From the NCBI RefSeq assembly GCF_000172795.2, contig NZ_CP020950.1:248001-312000 (forward strand): a stretch of 64,000 bases of DNA. Reading direction: 5' to 3'. A model generated the notes under the pieces. The model did not search any database, had not been told where the DNA came from, and saw nothing but the letters and a program-made list of their open reading frames with translations. Of this stretch, positions 27,534 to 37,289 are shown piece by piece; positions within the stretch are counted from its first letter, which is position 1, and the number at the start of each line of letters is the position of its first letter. Source of the stretch: Rhizobium sp. CIAT894 (GTDB lineage: Bacteria; Pseudomonadota; Alphaproteobacteria; Rhizobiales; Rhizobiaceae). The position numbers and the translations under genes are program-made.

Positions 27534-30500
27534 ATGCAGTCAATCAAGAAAGCGCTTAGGTGGCAATGGCTCCGTGTCGGCGGGGCGGCGATCGTATGTG
27601 CCTTAATCTTCACGCTCGGACCGCATATCTCGGTCGGAGGATTTGCGCCGCTTGACAGCCTTCGCAGCCAGATCGCGGCATCGATGCTGATTCCGGTCGG
27701 ATACACCGTGATCTACTTGATCCAGTCCCAGCTTTACAAGGTTCAGGCCTATTTTGAAGACCTCGTCCAATCACGAGTGTCGGGAGCGCTGGACGCGGGT
27801 GGGGCCGAGCAGAAGAAGGGAGACCCAAGGCCTTCCGACCGAAGTGTGGGGCAAGCCAGCACGCTTGCTGAAAGAGAGCTGGAGGCGATTCGTCATCGTT
27901 TCCGCGAGACCCTTACCACACTCAAGGGGCGCCGCTACGCAGGAGGTATCAGCAGGCGGTGGCTCTATCAGCGGCCCTGGTATGTGATGATCGGTCCGCC
28001 CAACTCGGGGAAGACCACAGCAATAGTCAATTCCGGGCTCAGCTTTCCGATGGCGGCGAGGTCCGGTCTGAGAGCCGCCGGTGGGTTAGCGGGTACGGAA
28101 AACTGCGACTGGTGGATCACCGATGACGCGGTGTTCGTCGACACTGCTGGGCGCTACACGGTACAGGAGGGTGATGCAGACCGGGACAAAGCGGTTTGGC
28201 GTGGCTTGCTTCGTATGCTCAGACGCTCCCGGCCACGGCAGCCGCTGAACGGTGTCTTAGTCACGATCGCAATCAGCGAGCTGAATTCTACATCCGAGGA
28301 AGTGCTCGCCGATCGCGCGCGCTGTATCCGTGAGCGGCTCCTCGAAGTGTACAGGGAGCTTCGCCTGCAACTGCCGATTTATGTGCTTTTCACTAAGAGC
28401 GATCTGCTGGCGGGATTTGTTGAATTCTTCGACGATCTGGGTCGCGAGGGGCGGGAGGCGGTGTGGGGGTTCACCTTTGCGCAAGAGGCGTCGGAGGACG
28501 AAGGCGATCCGATGGCGTTTGCCGCAGCATACGATGCGCTTGTTGGCCGCCTAAACGAAAGGCTGCTTGAACGAATGCAGCACGAAAGCAACCTCCAGCG
28601 TCGTGCGCTCATGTTCGGCTTCCCACAGCAGGTCGCTAGCCTCAAGCACCTGACGCAACAGTTCTTGAAGGAAGCCTTTGGCGGGAATTCGTTCCAGGAA
28701 CCGCTTATGCTCCGCGGCGTCTACTTCTTAAGCGGCACGCAAATTGGCATGCCCTTCGATCGAGTTGCGAACGCCAGATCTCAGACCTTCGAGATCGCTC
28801 AGCCGCCCTGTACAGCGCTTCGTGGCCCGGGCCGTAATTATTTCATCAGCCGGCTGCTGCGCGAAGTCGTTTTCGCCGAAGCTGGGCTCGTCGATGCCAA
28901 TCACCGCTTCGATCGGCGCCAGCGGCGGATCCGGTATGGCGCCTACACGATGATAGCGGCGGTCATTGTTACCGCCAGCGTCTTATGGACGTTCAGCTAT
29001 ATTCGGAATGTTCAGCTGATCGAGAGCGTTCGCCTAATGGCTGGCAGCTATGCCAGAGGGGCTGAAAAGCTGAAGCTCGACCGGGTTGAGAGTGGCGATC
29101 TTCGACCCATCCTGCCACTGCTTCAGCGGCTGCGTGATGCCAACGGCGACAGCGCGGGCGGCCGCCTATCAAGTTCGGGTCTCGACCAAAGTAAGAAAAT
29201 CAAGGTTCAGACGCTCGCGGCGTACCGCCGCGCCGTGAACACCATCCTGCTGCCGCGGCTGATGTTCCGGTTGGAAACCTTATTGGTCGAGCGGCACGAC
29301 GATGATCAGTTCGTCTACCAGGCGTTAAAGGTTTACCTGATGCTGGGTCAGCAGGGTCCGCTCCAGCGCGCGGTCGTCAAAAACTGGATGGCTGCCGACT
29401 GGCGAGTGATGTTTCCGGCCGAAGCCGATGCCGGCCTGCGCAGCGCGCTCGCTGATCACCTGGATGCACTCATGGAAGGGCCGCTGCCCCATAGTGAGCT
29501 TAATGGCGAACTGATCGAGAGGAGCCGCGCGAAGCTCCAGACCGTCTCGATGGCGCGCCGCGTCCTCGACATCATCGCGACCAGTCCCGAAGCCTCGCGG
29601 GCGCCAACCTGGCGTCTGGCCGACCATGCCGGGCCGCTGGCGCAGGGCGTCCTGGCTCGCAAATCGGGACAGCCGCTCAGCGAGGGGGTTCCTGGCATCT
29701 ACACGAGGGCGGGGTTTTACGGAACCTTCCTGCGATTGCTGCCGCAAGTGGCTGACGCTGTCGCTGCAGAAGGCTGGGTTCTCGACTCACAGGTAGTCGC
29801 GCCGATTGCAGCCGGTGATGTGAGCCAGAAGCTGCGGCGTTCGGCGGCGGATCTCTACGCTCAGGAGTTCGCGTTGCGCTGGGACCAGCTCATTGGCGAT
29901 ATGTCCATCCGCCCGTCTGGGGGTATCGATGACGCGCTGCGCACCTTGAACACGCTGTCCGCGCCGACGTCACCAATGCGCCTGTTCCTTTTCGCGGCGG
30001 CGCAGGAGCTAAAGCTCAAGCAACCACCGGCTCCCGAGGACGGCTTGACGAAAGGTGACAGTGTCCCCCAGGGCGAGGTGTTGCCAAGCGAGCTCGAGGC
30101 ACTGTTCCGGTCTCAACCGGCCGCGGACACGCCTGAAGCTCACGTCCAGCTCTATATGGGCGATCATTTCCGGTGGCTGCACCAGCTGGTCGAAGTGCCG
30201 TCGAACAGCCAAGCGGGCGCGCAGGCGCCGATCGACAGTGCTCTCCGGGATCTCGGCGAACTGTATCGCTCCCTCAGCCAGGCGCAGGGGCTGGCGGGTT
30301 CGAACATCTTGGAACACAACGGGCAGGCGGGCGTCGCCATCCAACAGATCGAGGCGGGGGCGGCCGATCTGCCCGAACCCATCCGGCAATGGATCCTCGG
30401 CCTCAGCCGCCACAGCTCGGACCTAACCGTCAGCGGCATGAGGCGCGGGTTGGCGAGCGGTTGGGCGGGCGGCCCCGGCGATTTGTGCCGACGGGCTACC

Positions 30501-31139
30501 GAAGGACGGTATCCCTTCGCGAGCGGATCCCGCCGGGATATCCCTTTGAGCGATTTCGCCCGGCTGTTCGGCCGCAAGGCGGAGATCGACACTTTCTTCG
30601 CCGAGAACCTTTCCCCATTCGTCGACAAATCCAAAGGTTCGTGGCAGTTTCGGCCAACGAGCGGTGTCGATTTCCCTATCGGCCGCAATACCTTGGCCCA
30701 GTTCCAACGGGCAGCCACGATCCGCGACACCATGTTCGATGATGCCGGCCAGGTGTCAGTTGGATTCCTGCTCACCGTCGCCGAGACCGATCCGTTGACA
30801 GACCAGGTGGTGGTAGACATCGACGGCCAGCGCCTCGAACATCGACGAGGAACGGCCGCCGCGGCCATGCATTTCCATTGGCCTACGGCCGGCGGCGTCG
30901 GCGGCGCTTCCGTCGCTTTCATCGGTTTTCAAGGCGCCACCCTCTCCAAGAGCGGCCATTGGGCGCTGTTTCGCCTCTTAAATGAGGCGGATAAGCAGCC
31001 ATTGGGAGGAGGGGACCTTATTCAGGTACGACTGGTGTCCGGTCGCCATTGGGCGGTTTTTAACCTCCAGCCTGACAGCGTGATGAGCCCGTTGTCCCGC
31101 AATCTGCTGTCAGAATTCCGATGTCCAGATTTCTTATGA
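27534..31139 (+). CDS. tssM: T6SS membrane protein TssM (IcmF)
   Basis: A 1201-aa IcmF-family protein of normal length. Two N-terminal membrane helices (about residues 13-35 and 48-66) flank a short periplasmic loop. The cytoplasmic NTPase domain has a Walker A, GPPNSGKTT, at about residue 154 and DTAGRYT near 202. A third membrane segment lies at about 470-490 (MIAAVIVTASVLWTFSYI), followed by the large periplasmic domain ending in HWAVFNLQPDS. The intact Walker A suggests nucleotide binding. It starts 9 bp after tssL. TssM with TssL forms the trans-envelope channel. No tssJ lipoprotein gene is visible; its absence is common in alphaproteobacterial systems. Confidence 0.95.
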   Translation: MQSIKKALRWQWLRVGGAAIVCALIFTLGPHISVGGFAPLDSLRSQIAASMLIPVGYTVIYLIQSQLYKVQAYFEDLVQSRVSGALDAGGAEQKKGDPRPSDRSVGQASTLAERELEAIRHRFRETLTTLKGRRYAGGISRRWLYQRPWYVMIGPPNSGKTTAIVNSGLSFPMAARSGLRAAGGLAGTENCDWWITDDAVFVDTAGRYTVQEGDADRDKAVWRGLLRMLRRSRPRQPLNGVLVTIAISELNSTSEEVLADRARCIRERLLEVYRELRLQLPIYVLFTKSDLLAGFVEFFDDLGREGREAVWGFTFAQEASEDEGDPMAFAAAYDALVGRLNERLLERMQHESNLQRRALMFGFPQQVASLKHLTQQFLKEAFGGNSFQEPLMLRGVYFLSGTQIGMPFDRVANARSQTFEIAQPPCTALRGPGRNYFISRLLREVVFAEAGLVDANHRFDRRQRRIRYGAYTMIAAVIVTASVLWTFSYIRNVQLIESVRLMAGSYARGAEKLKLDRVESGDLRPILPLLQRLRDANGDSAGGRLSSSGLDQSKKIKVQTLAAYRRAVNTILLPRLMFRLETLLVERHDDDQFVYQALKVYLMLGQQGPLQRAVVKNWMAADWRVMFPAEADAGLRSALADHLDALMEGPLPHSELNGELIERSRAKLQTVSMARRVLDIIATSPEASRAPTWRLADHAGPLAQGVLARKSGQPLSEGVPGIYTRAGFYGTFLRLLPQVADAVAAEGWVLDSQVVAPIAAGDVSQKLRRSAADLYAQEFALRWDQLIGDMSIRPSGGIDDALRTLNTLSAPTSPMRLFLFAAAQELKLKQPPAPEDGLTKGDSVPQGEVLPSELEALFRSQPAADTPEAHVQLYMGDHFRWLHQLVEVPSNSQAGAQAPIDSALRDLGELYRSLSQAQGLAGSNILEHNGQAGVAIQQIEAGAADLPEPIRQWILGLSRHSSDLTVSGMRRGLASGWAGGPGDLCRRATEGRYPFASGSRRDIPLSDFARLFGRKAEIDTFFAENLSPFVDKSKGSWQFRPTSGVDFPIGRNTLAQFQRAATIRDTMFDDAGQVSVGFLLTVAETDPLTDQVVVDIDGQRLEHRRGTAAAAMHFHWPTAGGVGGASVAFIGFQGATLSKSGHWALFRLLNEADKQPLGGGDLIQVRLVSGRHWAVFNLQPDSVMSPLSRNLLSEFRCPDFL

Positions 31140-31435
31140 ACGCCGGGATAGCATCCGACTGGCGCTGGGAAAGCCCTATGGGGTCACGAGACGCCCACGC
31201 AGGTCTGCGGCGGGAGAGGTCGGCATGTCGGTTGCCGGCCGGATCGGAGGCGGTCACGGCTGCGACTGGCGGCGATCGTCGCTTGATCTCGGCGCGCCGC
31301 TTTCCCGCTCGACTAGACCGCTGGAGAGCGCGGTCACCTCCATCAGGCAGATCTTCGGGAAGTTGGGTGATCAGATCCTGTCCCACCCTATCAACCGACG
31401 TACACTGATCTAGAACAGGAAACTGGAGAGATATA
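31140..31435. other. gap between tssM and the 538-aa gene
   Basis: No gene supported. Short frames (for example from 31225, MSVAGRIGGGHG) have no recognisable relatives. A tagF or ppkA gene might be expected near here but is not seen. Confidence 0.35.
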
Positions 31436-33052
31436 ATGGCCGGAATGAAGCACAATAGGACAAGAGCGAAGAAATTTCTGCAGTTGATCGACCAGACGAA
31501 GAACAGAGCGGATTTGGAGTTCTGCTTTGCGGTCGGCACGGTTGGCGATCTGCGGAAGCCTGCTGTCCTGGTGAGTAAGAAAAAGCTCAATGGATTGGCA
31601 CAAACTTTGAAAAACATGCCTTTTGAAGATGATGAGGATAGTAGTAAGGAGAACTTTTCGCTTCTGCGGAGAGGCACGGGCAGGATGAACGAAAACGGCG
31701 TTATCCTCGTCAAGTTGGCTGATGGTGGAAAGGCCGGGTTCCCGCAGGTCCAAAAGGTGATGAAGAAGTATTTCGTGAACTTCCGCATGAGGTTGCCTGA
31801 CATGCAGGAAGCAGGAATCTTAACTGAAGAAGACATTCAGCAGTTTGAGATGAACGCCGAGGAGAACTCCCAATTTCTTCCACCCGACGACTCTGAAGAA
31901 TTCAATCGGCCGATGACGGCGCTCGATAGCGCGGAAGGGAACTCTGCAGGGAGTGTTGAAGAAACTGAAGAGAGAAGCAAGCGTGAAGGCGGGGCTGAGC
32001 TCCTGGAGCAGCTTCTCCCGGAAGTGAAGGAGGGCATTGCCGCCGCGGCCGCGACCATTTCCAATCACGCAGTAAGTCTCAGCGCGCAAATTGGCGCGGG
32101 ACAGACCGCAGAGTTGTCCCATCTGACCACGAAGATCGCGGATTGGCTGCAACGTGTGCTGGCTGCGACGCCTCCGGAAGAGCAGGAGGCAACGCTGCAC
32201 AACTTCGCCGGCCGACTTCTGTTGATGCTGGCCTATCCTGAGAATCTGCGAAATCTTCAATATGTGGATGACATGCCCGATGGGGCGGGGCAGGGCGAGA
32301 CAAACGGCGACCGCCGCGAAGAGGTCGTGGTGAATGGGATCGATCTGAACAGAGTTCCAACGGGCGCTCTCGATCAAGACGAGGTAGTAGAGTCCTTGTT
32401 CCGTCTGATCAAGGCAAAGGCTCAGGAGCGACAGCTTTCTTATCCGCTAGAGAACGCGAATTCTGAGAGGATTGCGAAGATAGTGTCGTCGCAATGGCCG
32501 AAGGAACTAGGCGATGCAGCCCGTAGGCGCGCGGTTGTGGAGCGTCTGATCGCAGCGGTGGTCCCGCGGCTCGGTAACGATGATCAACTTCTGGTCCTTC
32601 TTGGCATCGCAGACCAGCCCGAAAGGACCAAATCCATCGAGAACTCGGTCGAAAGTATCATAGCTATATGGCAGGCTCATCTCGACACTGCCTTGACGCT
32701 GCGGGATGAGGTAAAGAGCAAGATCAACCAGATGGTCGATGTGGAAGCCCGCGGCGGAACGTGGAGGTATGTCGACGACATCTTCCTGCAGTTCGGAGGA
32801 GAGCTTTCAGATCAGCTCTCCGCCATCACCGAACGCAACGGTGAGGCACTGTCGAGCGCGACCGAGCGTGTCCGAACCACAGTCCAGAAGAAGCTCGATT
32901 ATCTCAACGGCAGCGACATTGTAGCCATGCTTGACAATCCTCCAATCGACATCGGTCCGGGCACTATAGGGCAGACGCTGCGGGAAGGGCTCGCGGCCAT
33001 CACCGATGGACTGAAGCGCATCGAAACCTCGCGCGCCGCGCCCGCCGCGTAA
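31436..33052 (+). CDS. 538-aa protein of unknown function, distal to tssM
   Basis: Not recognised. The protein starts MAGMKHNRTRAKKFLQLIDQ with a ctggagag ribosome binding site. Residues 1-140 form a compact basic domain with beta-strand-like stretches (FCFAVGTVGDLRKPAVLV, NENGVILVKLADGGKAGFP). Residues 140-200 are acidic and probably disordered. The rest is helical with coiled-coil-like segments (EVKEGIAAAAATISNHAVSL; ERNGEALSSATERVRTTVQK). No signal peptide or membrane helix is seen. It lies on the same strand 300 bp after tssM. Inference: a T6SS accessory protein, cargo effector or toxin-linked protein. An unrelated insertion is also possible. Confidence 0.8.
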   Translation: MAGMKHNRTRAKKFLQLIDQTKNRADLEFCFAVGTVGDLRKPAVLVSKKKLNGLAQTLKNMPFEDDEDSSKENFSLLRRGTGRMNENGVILVKLADGGKAGFPQVQKVMKKYFVNFRMRLPDMQEAGILTEEDIQQFEMNAEENSQFLPPDDSEEFNRPMTALDSAEGNSAGSVEETEERSKREGGAELLEQLLPEVKEGIAAAAATISNHAVSLSAQIGAGQTAELSHLTTKIADWLQRVLAATPPEEQEATLHNFAGRLLLMLAYPENLRNLQYVDDMPDGAGQGETNGDRREEVVVNGIDLNRVPTGALDQDEVVESLFRLIKAKAQERQLSYPLENANSERIAKIVSSQWPKELGDAARRRAVVERLIAAVVPRLGNDDQLLVLLGIADQPERTKSIENSVESIIAIWQAHLDTALTLRDEVKSKINQMVDVEARGGTWRYVDDIFLQFGGELSDQLSAITERNGEALSSATERVRTTVQKKLDYLNGSDIVAMLDNPPIDIGPGTIGQTLREGLAAITDGLKRIETSRAAPAA

Positions 33053-33057
33053 TAATC

Positions 33058-33390
33058 GCCTGTCTCGATGCCGGCCGACCCACCGGAAGGCCGGGCGAGC
33101 AGGCCATCAACGGCCTCATCAGCGACGGAAGGAGTTCCGCCGCTCAGGTGGGTCAGCGAAGCGGTGAAGGAGCGGCGCACCAACAGAGGCTCTTCTTCAT
33201 CGGCTGCCGCTTCAACGACCAGATGCTGCGCACCTACGCCCGACGGATCATGACGCGATCCAACGCACCACGTTTTGCGGTGCTGGATGCGGCAGCGCCG
33301 ACCAACAACCAACGCCGTTTCCTTGCAGCAAGCCCGATCACGCTTATCGACGTGCCGACTGGCGAAGCTGCGGCTAGGTTTATCGGCTGA
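33058..33390 (+). pseudogene. possible SIR2-like C-terminal fragment
   Basis: The open frame ends in QQRLFFIGCRFNDQMLRTYA, then RIMTRS, FAVLDA and RRFLAASPITLIDVP. This resembles the C-terminal part of SIR2-like NAD-binding proteins, in which an FIG-x-x-x-x-D-x-x-x-R motif precedes the last strands. The N-terminal catalytic region is absent. No good start codon or ribosome binding site. Weak recognition. Confidence 0.35.
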
Positions 33391-34213
33391 AAACCAGAGT
33401 AGAGAAGGAGTGTTGCGGGTACGACGATACACGAGGATTTCGGAGATCGGTCGTCGGCACCGACGTCGGAGGCGGATTTGCCGTAAACGTTGATCATCAC
33501 GGCCGCTGTTTGAAAGTGCCGCTCGCCTTGCTATGAATCCACCCATTCCTTTTTGCACGCATTCCATCCACAAAAACGATTTTACTGCTCAAAACGATTG
33601 CCCTTAGAAAACGCTGAAGAGCGCTGTGTAGATTATGTGGAGTTCTAAAAAAATGGGTCCTCAGGTGCGGAGACGATGCTGGAAATTCGACCTGGAGCCC
33701 TCTGTCAGTTGCCTGGCCTCGATTGTTATCTTACGCTGGTCGTGATCGGGCAGAATCTTCACCGTTGCTTCTCCCGTTTCAGTGCTGATAGGGCTCTCAC
33801 AAGAAGCACTGTTCCCTGGTCGACTAACCTGTGAGTGCATCTCCCACAATCACTAGAAGCCAGAGCAGGCGCGCTCGCAGCCGCGAGGACTTGGTCTGCG
33901 CCTTTTGCAGGGCCACCAAACCTCGTGATGTTTTCTTGCGGCTGTCGGGCCGAAATATGAAGGATTGAGTGATGTGGATAGGTTAGGCAGTTCTGCTGCA
34001 AGCGCTTCGGCCCGGGTTTCTGTGCGGCGTCGCAACAATGATCAAGAAGGTTGCGCAGGATCGGTTGTCGGCAATGTCGCCGCGCCGGTCACTAATGGTA
34101 TCGGCTTCGACCCCGTGAGCTCTAGCTGCACTGTCAAGCGCCACCCTATGAAACTACGAAGGCCGGTGGCCAGGCCAGAGCGACCTACCTTCCGAAACGA
34201 ACTGGAGAGCAAC
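33391..34213. other. no gene assigned
   Basis: About 800 bp with no supported gene. I looked upstream of nodU for a nod box and did not find a convincing one. Confidence 0.4.
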
Positions 34214-34663
34214 ATGCTGTGTCTAGGGCTCAGTGGCGGTCTAAGCAAAGATTACGAAAATTCGTCCGATCTACCGAGCACCTTTATGCACGATGGGGCT
34301 GCGGTTCCCGTTCGCGACGGGCGAGTGATAGCGGCGGTCGAGGAGGAGCGCCTTAACCGGATCAAGCACTCCAACAAGTTACCAATGCGTTCGATTCAAT
34401 ATTGCCTCGCATCTGCAGGTGTTCACCTGAGCGACATCGACCGCATCGCGTATTATGCGACCGAGGCCTATTGCAACGCTGTGCTCGAGCGCGTGCGCCT
34501 CTTTCACCCAAGCACCCCAGCATCGGATCCGAGACTGTTGCAACGGGCTCGGGGAAGTCGACACGGGCGCTATATTCCTGTGGGACACCCCGATGTTCCA
34601 TGTGATCGCCATCGTCACACAGATCTGGCCGCCCCTTGGACGCGTGATGGCACAATGCCATGA
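34214..34663 (+). pseudogene. nodU: nodU N-terminal remnant (Nod-factor carbamoyltransferase)
   Basis: The frame from MLCLGLSGGLSKDYENSSDL through FMHDGAAVPVRDGRVIAAVE and EERLNRIKHSNKLP is unmistakably the NodU N-terminus. The normal protein is over 550 aa and uses carbamoyl phosphate to 6-O-carbamoylate the Nod factor. Similarity stops near 34530, where the frame turns into arginine-rich noise. Only about 110 codons survive, and the carbamoyl-transfer and metal-site regions are gone. No ribosome binding site of note. Confidence 0.85.
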
Positions 34664-34740
34664 GGTTGTCACCCGCGCTCCACCGCCGAGATGAACTCGA
34701 AAACGTTGGACCCGGAATTGATTGTTGAGGAATGAACGTC

Positions 34741-35742
34741 ATGAAACGCTATGTAGAAAAAGAGGTGACGGATCAACTCGCTTATAGGCGAAAGATGTTG
34801 CAAGATTGGAGAGGAGAGCGCCTCACTGGACACCAGATAAACTTGGCATCAATAGACCTCAACCTCCTGGTCGCGCTCGAGGCTCTGCTCGAATACCGGA
34901 ACGTGACGCACGCGGGCCAGCACATCGGGCGGAGTCAACCGGCGATGAGCCGGGCACTGGGAAGGCTGCGCGGCATGTTCAATGATGACCTGCTGGTGCG
35001 GTCTTCAACGGGTTTGATCCCAACGCCGCAAGGCGAACACTTGGCTCAAAGGCTGCCGTCGGCACTGCGTACGATCCGAGAGATGGTGACAAGCCGCAGC
35101 GTAATCTCAAAAGAATGGGGGAGGGGGGCAACGCTGGCGATCCCCGATCATCAAGCTTTGGCTGTACTACCGCGCCTCCTGCCGTGGTTACGCGAGCGTG
35201 CCCCTCATCTCGACACACTCGCCTGTTTGCCGTTTGATCGTGCCGTGCGGGGGCTTGAGCAAGGTGATATTGATTTGGCCGTTGGGCATATTGACGTGCA
35301 ACTGCCTGGCTATTTTCGGCGCAGTCTCTATACAGACCGCTTCGCGTGTTTGTTGCGCCACGACCATCCCGCGCTGGCGCAGGAATGGACGATCGACAAC
35401 TTCGCGACCTTGCGTCACGCTGCCATCAGTACGGACTCCCCCGACCATTTCGGCCCGATCTACGACCACTTGCCCAACCTGCGAGAGGATCGTAGTCCCA
35501 TACTTTTTTCCAGCGTTCTCACGGCAGCGGTGGTGGCTTCGGGGACGGATTTGGTATTGCTCGTCCCGCGCCGCGTTGCGACCCAAGTTTCCGCGATGCT
35601 GCCGCTTAGGGTTGTTGATCCACCCCTCGAGCCGGCACCGTACAAGGTCATGCTCATCTGGCACGAGCGGTGCCATCACGACCCGCAGCATAAATGGCTG
35701 CGCAAGGAGGTCGCCGCAGCGTTGGAGACGGGAGCAGACTGA
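34741..35742 (+). CDS. syrM: LysR-family regulator, SyrM/NodD type
   Basis: A 333-aa LysR regulator. I chose the ATG at 34741 because a gagga ribosome binding site lies 9 bases upstream; an ATG three codons earlier is too close to it. The helix-turn-helix covers about residues 40-90 (IDLNLLVALEALLEYRNVTH, IGRSQPAMSRALGRLRGMFN, DDLLVR). The effector-binding domain follows. The extended N-terminus before INLASIDLNLL and the overall sequence suggest SyrM, a NodD relative that controls nod and syr genes in rhizobia. A symbiotic NodD or a general LysR regulator cannot be excluded. It is the only complete gene in a stretch of decayed symbiosis genes. Confidence 0.7.
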   Translation: MKRYVEKEVTDQLAYRRKMLQDWRGERLTGHQINLASIDLNLLVALEALLEYRNVTHAGQHIGRSQPAMSRALGRLRGMFNDDLLVRSSTGLIPTPQGEHLAQRLPSALRTIREMVTSRSVISKEWGRGATLAIPDHQALAVLPRLLPWLRERAPHLDTLACLPFDRAVRGLEQGDIDLAVGHIDVQLPGYFRRSLYTDRFACLLRHDHPALAQEWTIDNFATLRHAAISTDSPDHFGPIYDHLPNLREDRSPILFSSVLTAAVVASGTDLVLLVPRRVATQVSAMLPLRVVDPPLEPAPYKVMLIWHERCHHDPQHKWLRKEVAAALETGAD

Positions 35743-35919
35743 CACAGAAGCGGTGATCGGGATGCTCCCGAAGCATCAAAGAGAGCAAACGGGGATTTTG
35801 CGCGGGGAGATGACCAAGAGCTCAGCGCTGCTGCGCCCGAGAGTGCCAGGCATGTTGGACGAATATCGAGACTTGGATGCCTATGTGCTCGCGGGGTCTG
35901 CTTGTATCCGGGCTTCTGC

Positions 35920-36509
35920 TGAGCTGCGGCTCGGCCCTGCAGTGGCGCGGATATCTTCGCGCCGGCTCTCGGATCGACCATTTTGATGGTGATCGTCAAG
36001 TGATCAACATTTATGTCAGCAGGCTCGCCGACACGGTCTGGCACTGCCGGACCGTTGGTTGAAAGACACAGCTTGATATCGGGGACCTCTGTGGCTCCGC
36101 GTGCAAATGTCGCCTTTGTCTTCTTCCGGTCATAACAGGCATCGCTTGGTCCGGCGATAAAGAGCACGGAAAGCTGAGGGACTTCATTGGCGACCGCAAC
36201 GACCTTTCGCAGCGCCTGGTCAGGCGTAGGCCGGCTTTCGTTGGCGCAGTATTTACTATTGCAGTAGTTGCACTGGATATTGCAAGCTGGTGCGGCTACG
36301 ACGTGCATGCGCGCGAAATAGTAGTGCGCTTTTTCTAAATAGCAGGAAAGGTCCGTGATTTTCTCCCAGACAGCCGGCTCGACGTGGTGCGGCTTTGCGG
36401 ACGAACCGCACAATGACGCGGCGCAAGCAGTGGACTTCGCTGTGGCCAGCAGTTGGTTCATAGTTGTCGTGCTGGTCAGGTTCTTGAGCGAAATCATTGG
36501 TGGGGGCAT
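35920..36509 (-). pseudogene. nifB: nifB truncated at the 3' end
   Basis: The N-terminal 190 residues are clearly NifB: HHVEPAVWEKITDLSCYLEK, ARMHVVAAPACNIQCNYCNS with the radical-SAM CxxxCxxC motif intact, then ANESRPTPDQALRKVVAVA and LCLSTNGPAVPDRV. Several residues are missing near KYCANESRP compared with normal NifB, and family similarity ends at about TITIKMVDPRAGAKI. The rest of the ORF (down to 35676) is unrelated and overlaps the LysR gene on the other strand. NifB makes the NifB-co precursor of FeMo-cofactor and is over 450 aa, so this copy cannot be functional. Confidence 0.85.
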
Positions 36510-36545
36510 TAAAGGCTCCGTTGCTGCTTAACGTCGCGGTTCAAG

Positions 36546-36563
36546 AAGCAAGGGCCATGCCAA
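36546..36563 (-). promoter_or_regulatory. sigma-54 (-24/-12) promoter of nifB
   Basis: On the minus strand the sequence ttggcatggcccttgctt matches the RpoN consensus TGGCAC-N5-TTGC with one difference (TGGCAT) and correct spacing. It lies about 37 bases upstream of the nifB start codon. Confidence 0.8.
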
Positions 36564-36636
36564 TGAAAATTGCGTTAGTTTTCAATTGGTTAGAGTTTTT
36601 TGTCCGGTTCCCTCCATTTGCGACCCGACATAGGGT

Positions 36637-36652
36637 TGTCAGGCATTCGACA
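36637..36652 (-). promoter_or_regulatory. NifA upstream activator site
   Basis: The minus strand reads tgtcgaatgcctgaca, a perfect TGT-N10-ACA NifA site, about 75-90 bases upstream of the -24/-12 element and in the same orientation context as functional nif promoters. Confidence 0.75.
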
Positions 36653-36659
36653 ATAGACC

Positions 36660-37289
36660 TACACCGGTAAAATGGCGGCTCGCCTCGAGTGCTTGAGTTG
36701 AGGAGGGCAGGTCGGGCCGCTCGACCACACCAGGCTTAGAACTTTCTTTCACCCCGATTTGATGCCCGCGGATGGCATAACCAGCCTAACGTGGGGTGAC
36801 GCCGAGAGGCGAGCCGCCTGGCCCCAGATTTCTCCCTCGCGTCGATCAGCCGCTCCCGCTCGGTCAGACGAGCCCGATTGGGAGCCAGGCAGGATCGTTC
36901 GGATACAGGCTTTGGAGGAGACTTCGCCGAGACAGGCACCGGCAGCCCCGGCGGCCGCAAACGGGGATCCAGTCGACATTGGGCTCTTTCTGGCGAACTC
37001 GTCGATCGCATTGTCGCCGAATGGACCGTTAGCTACCTTCCACACAAGCGCAGAGAGGCCCTGGCTGTTCTTGCAGACAAAATCCAACGCACCAATGGTC
37101 CTTGATTGCGCGGGAGTTGCTGTCCTACGCACGCTGTTTGAGTTCACAGACGTTCCCTGGGAAGTGGCATTGCGAGGCCAAGTCAAGCGCCGACGGCGCG
37201 AATGTCCGTTCGCAGATGCATAGAACGCCATTTTCAACTCAAGACCAGACTTGCGACGGGCCATGGACCACGAAAATGGGTCGAATTGC
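36660..37289. other. no gene assigned
   Basis: A fragment from about 36980 (ELVDRIVAEWTVSYLPHKRR) looks protein-like but could not be placed. Nothing else supported. Confidence 0.35.

Noticed and set aside
33661..33849. 62-aa minus-strand ORF (MWEMHSQVSRPG)
   Set aside because: No ribosome binding site, no neighbours and no recognisable family; insufficient support.
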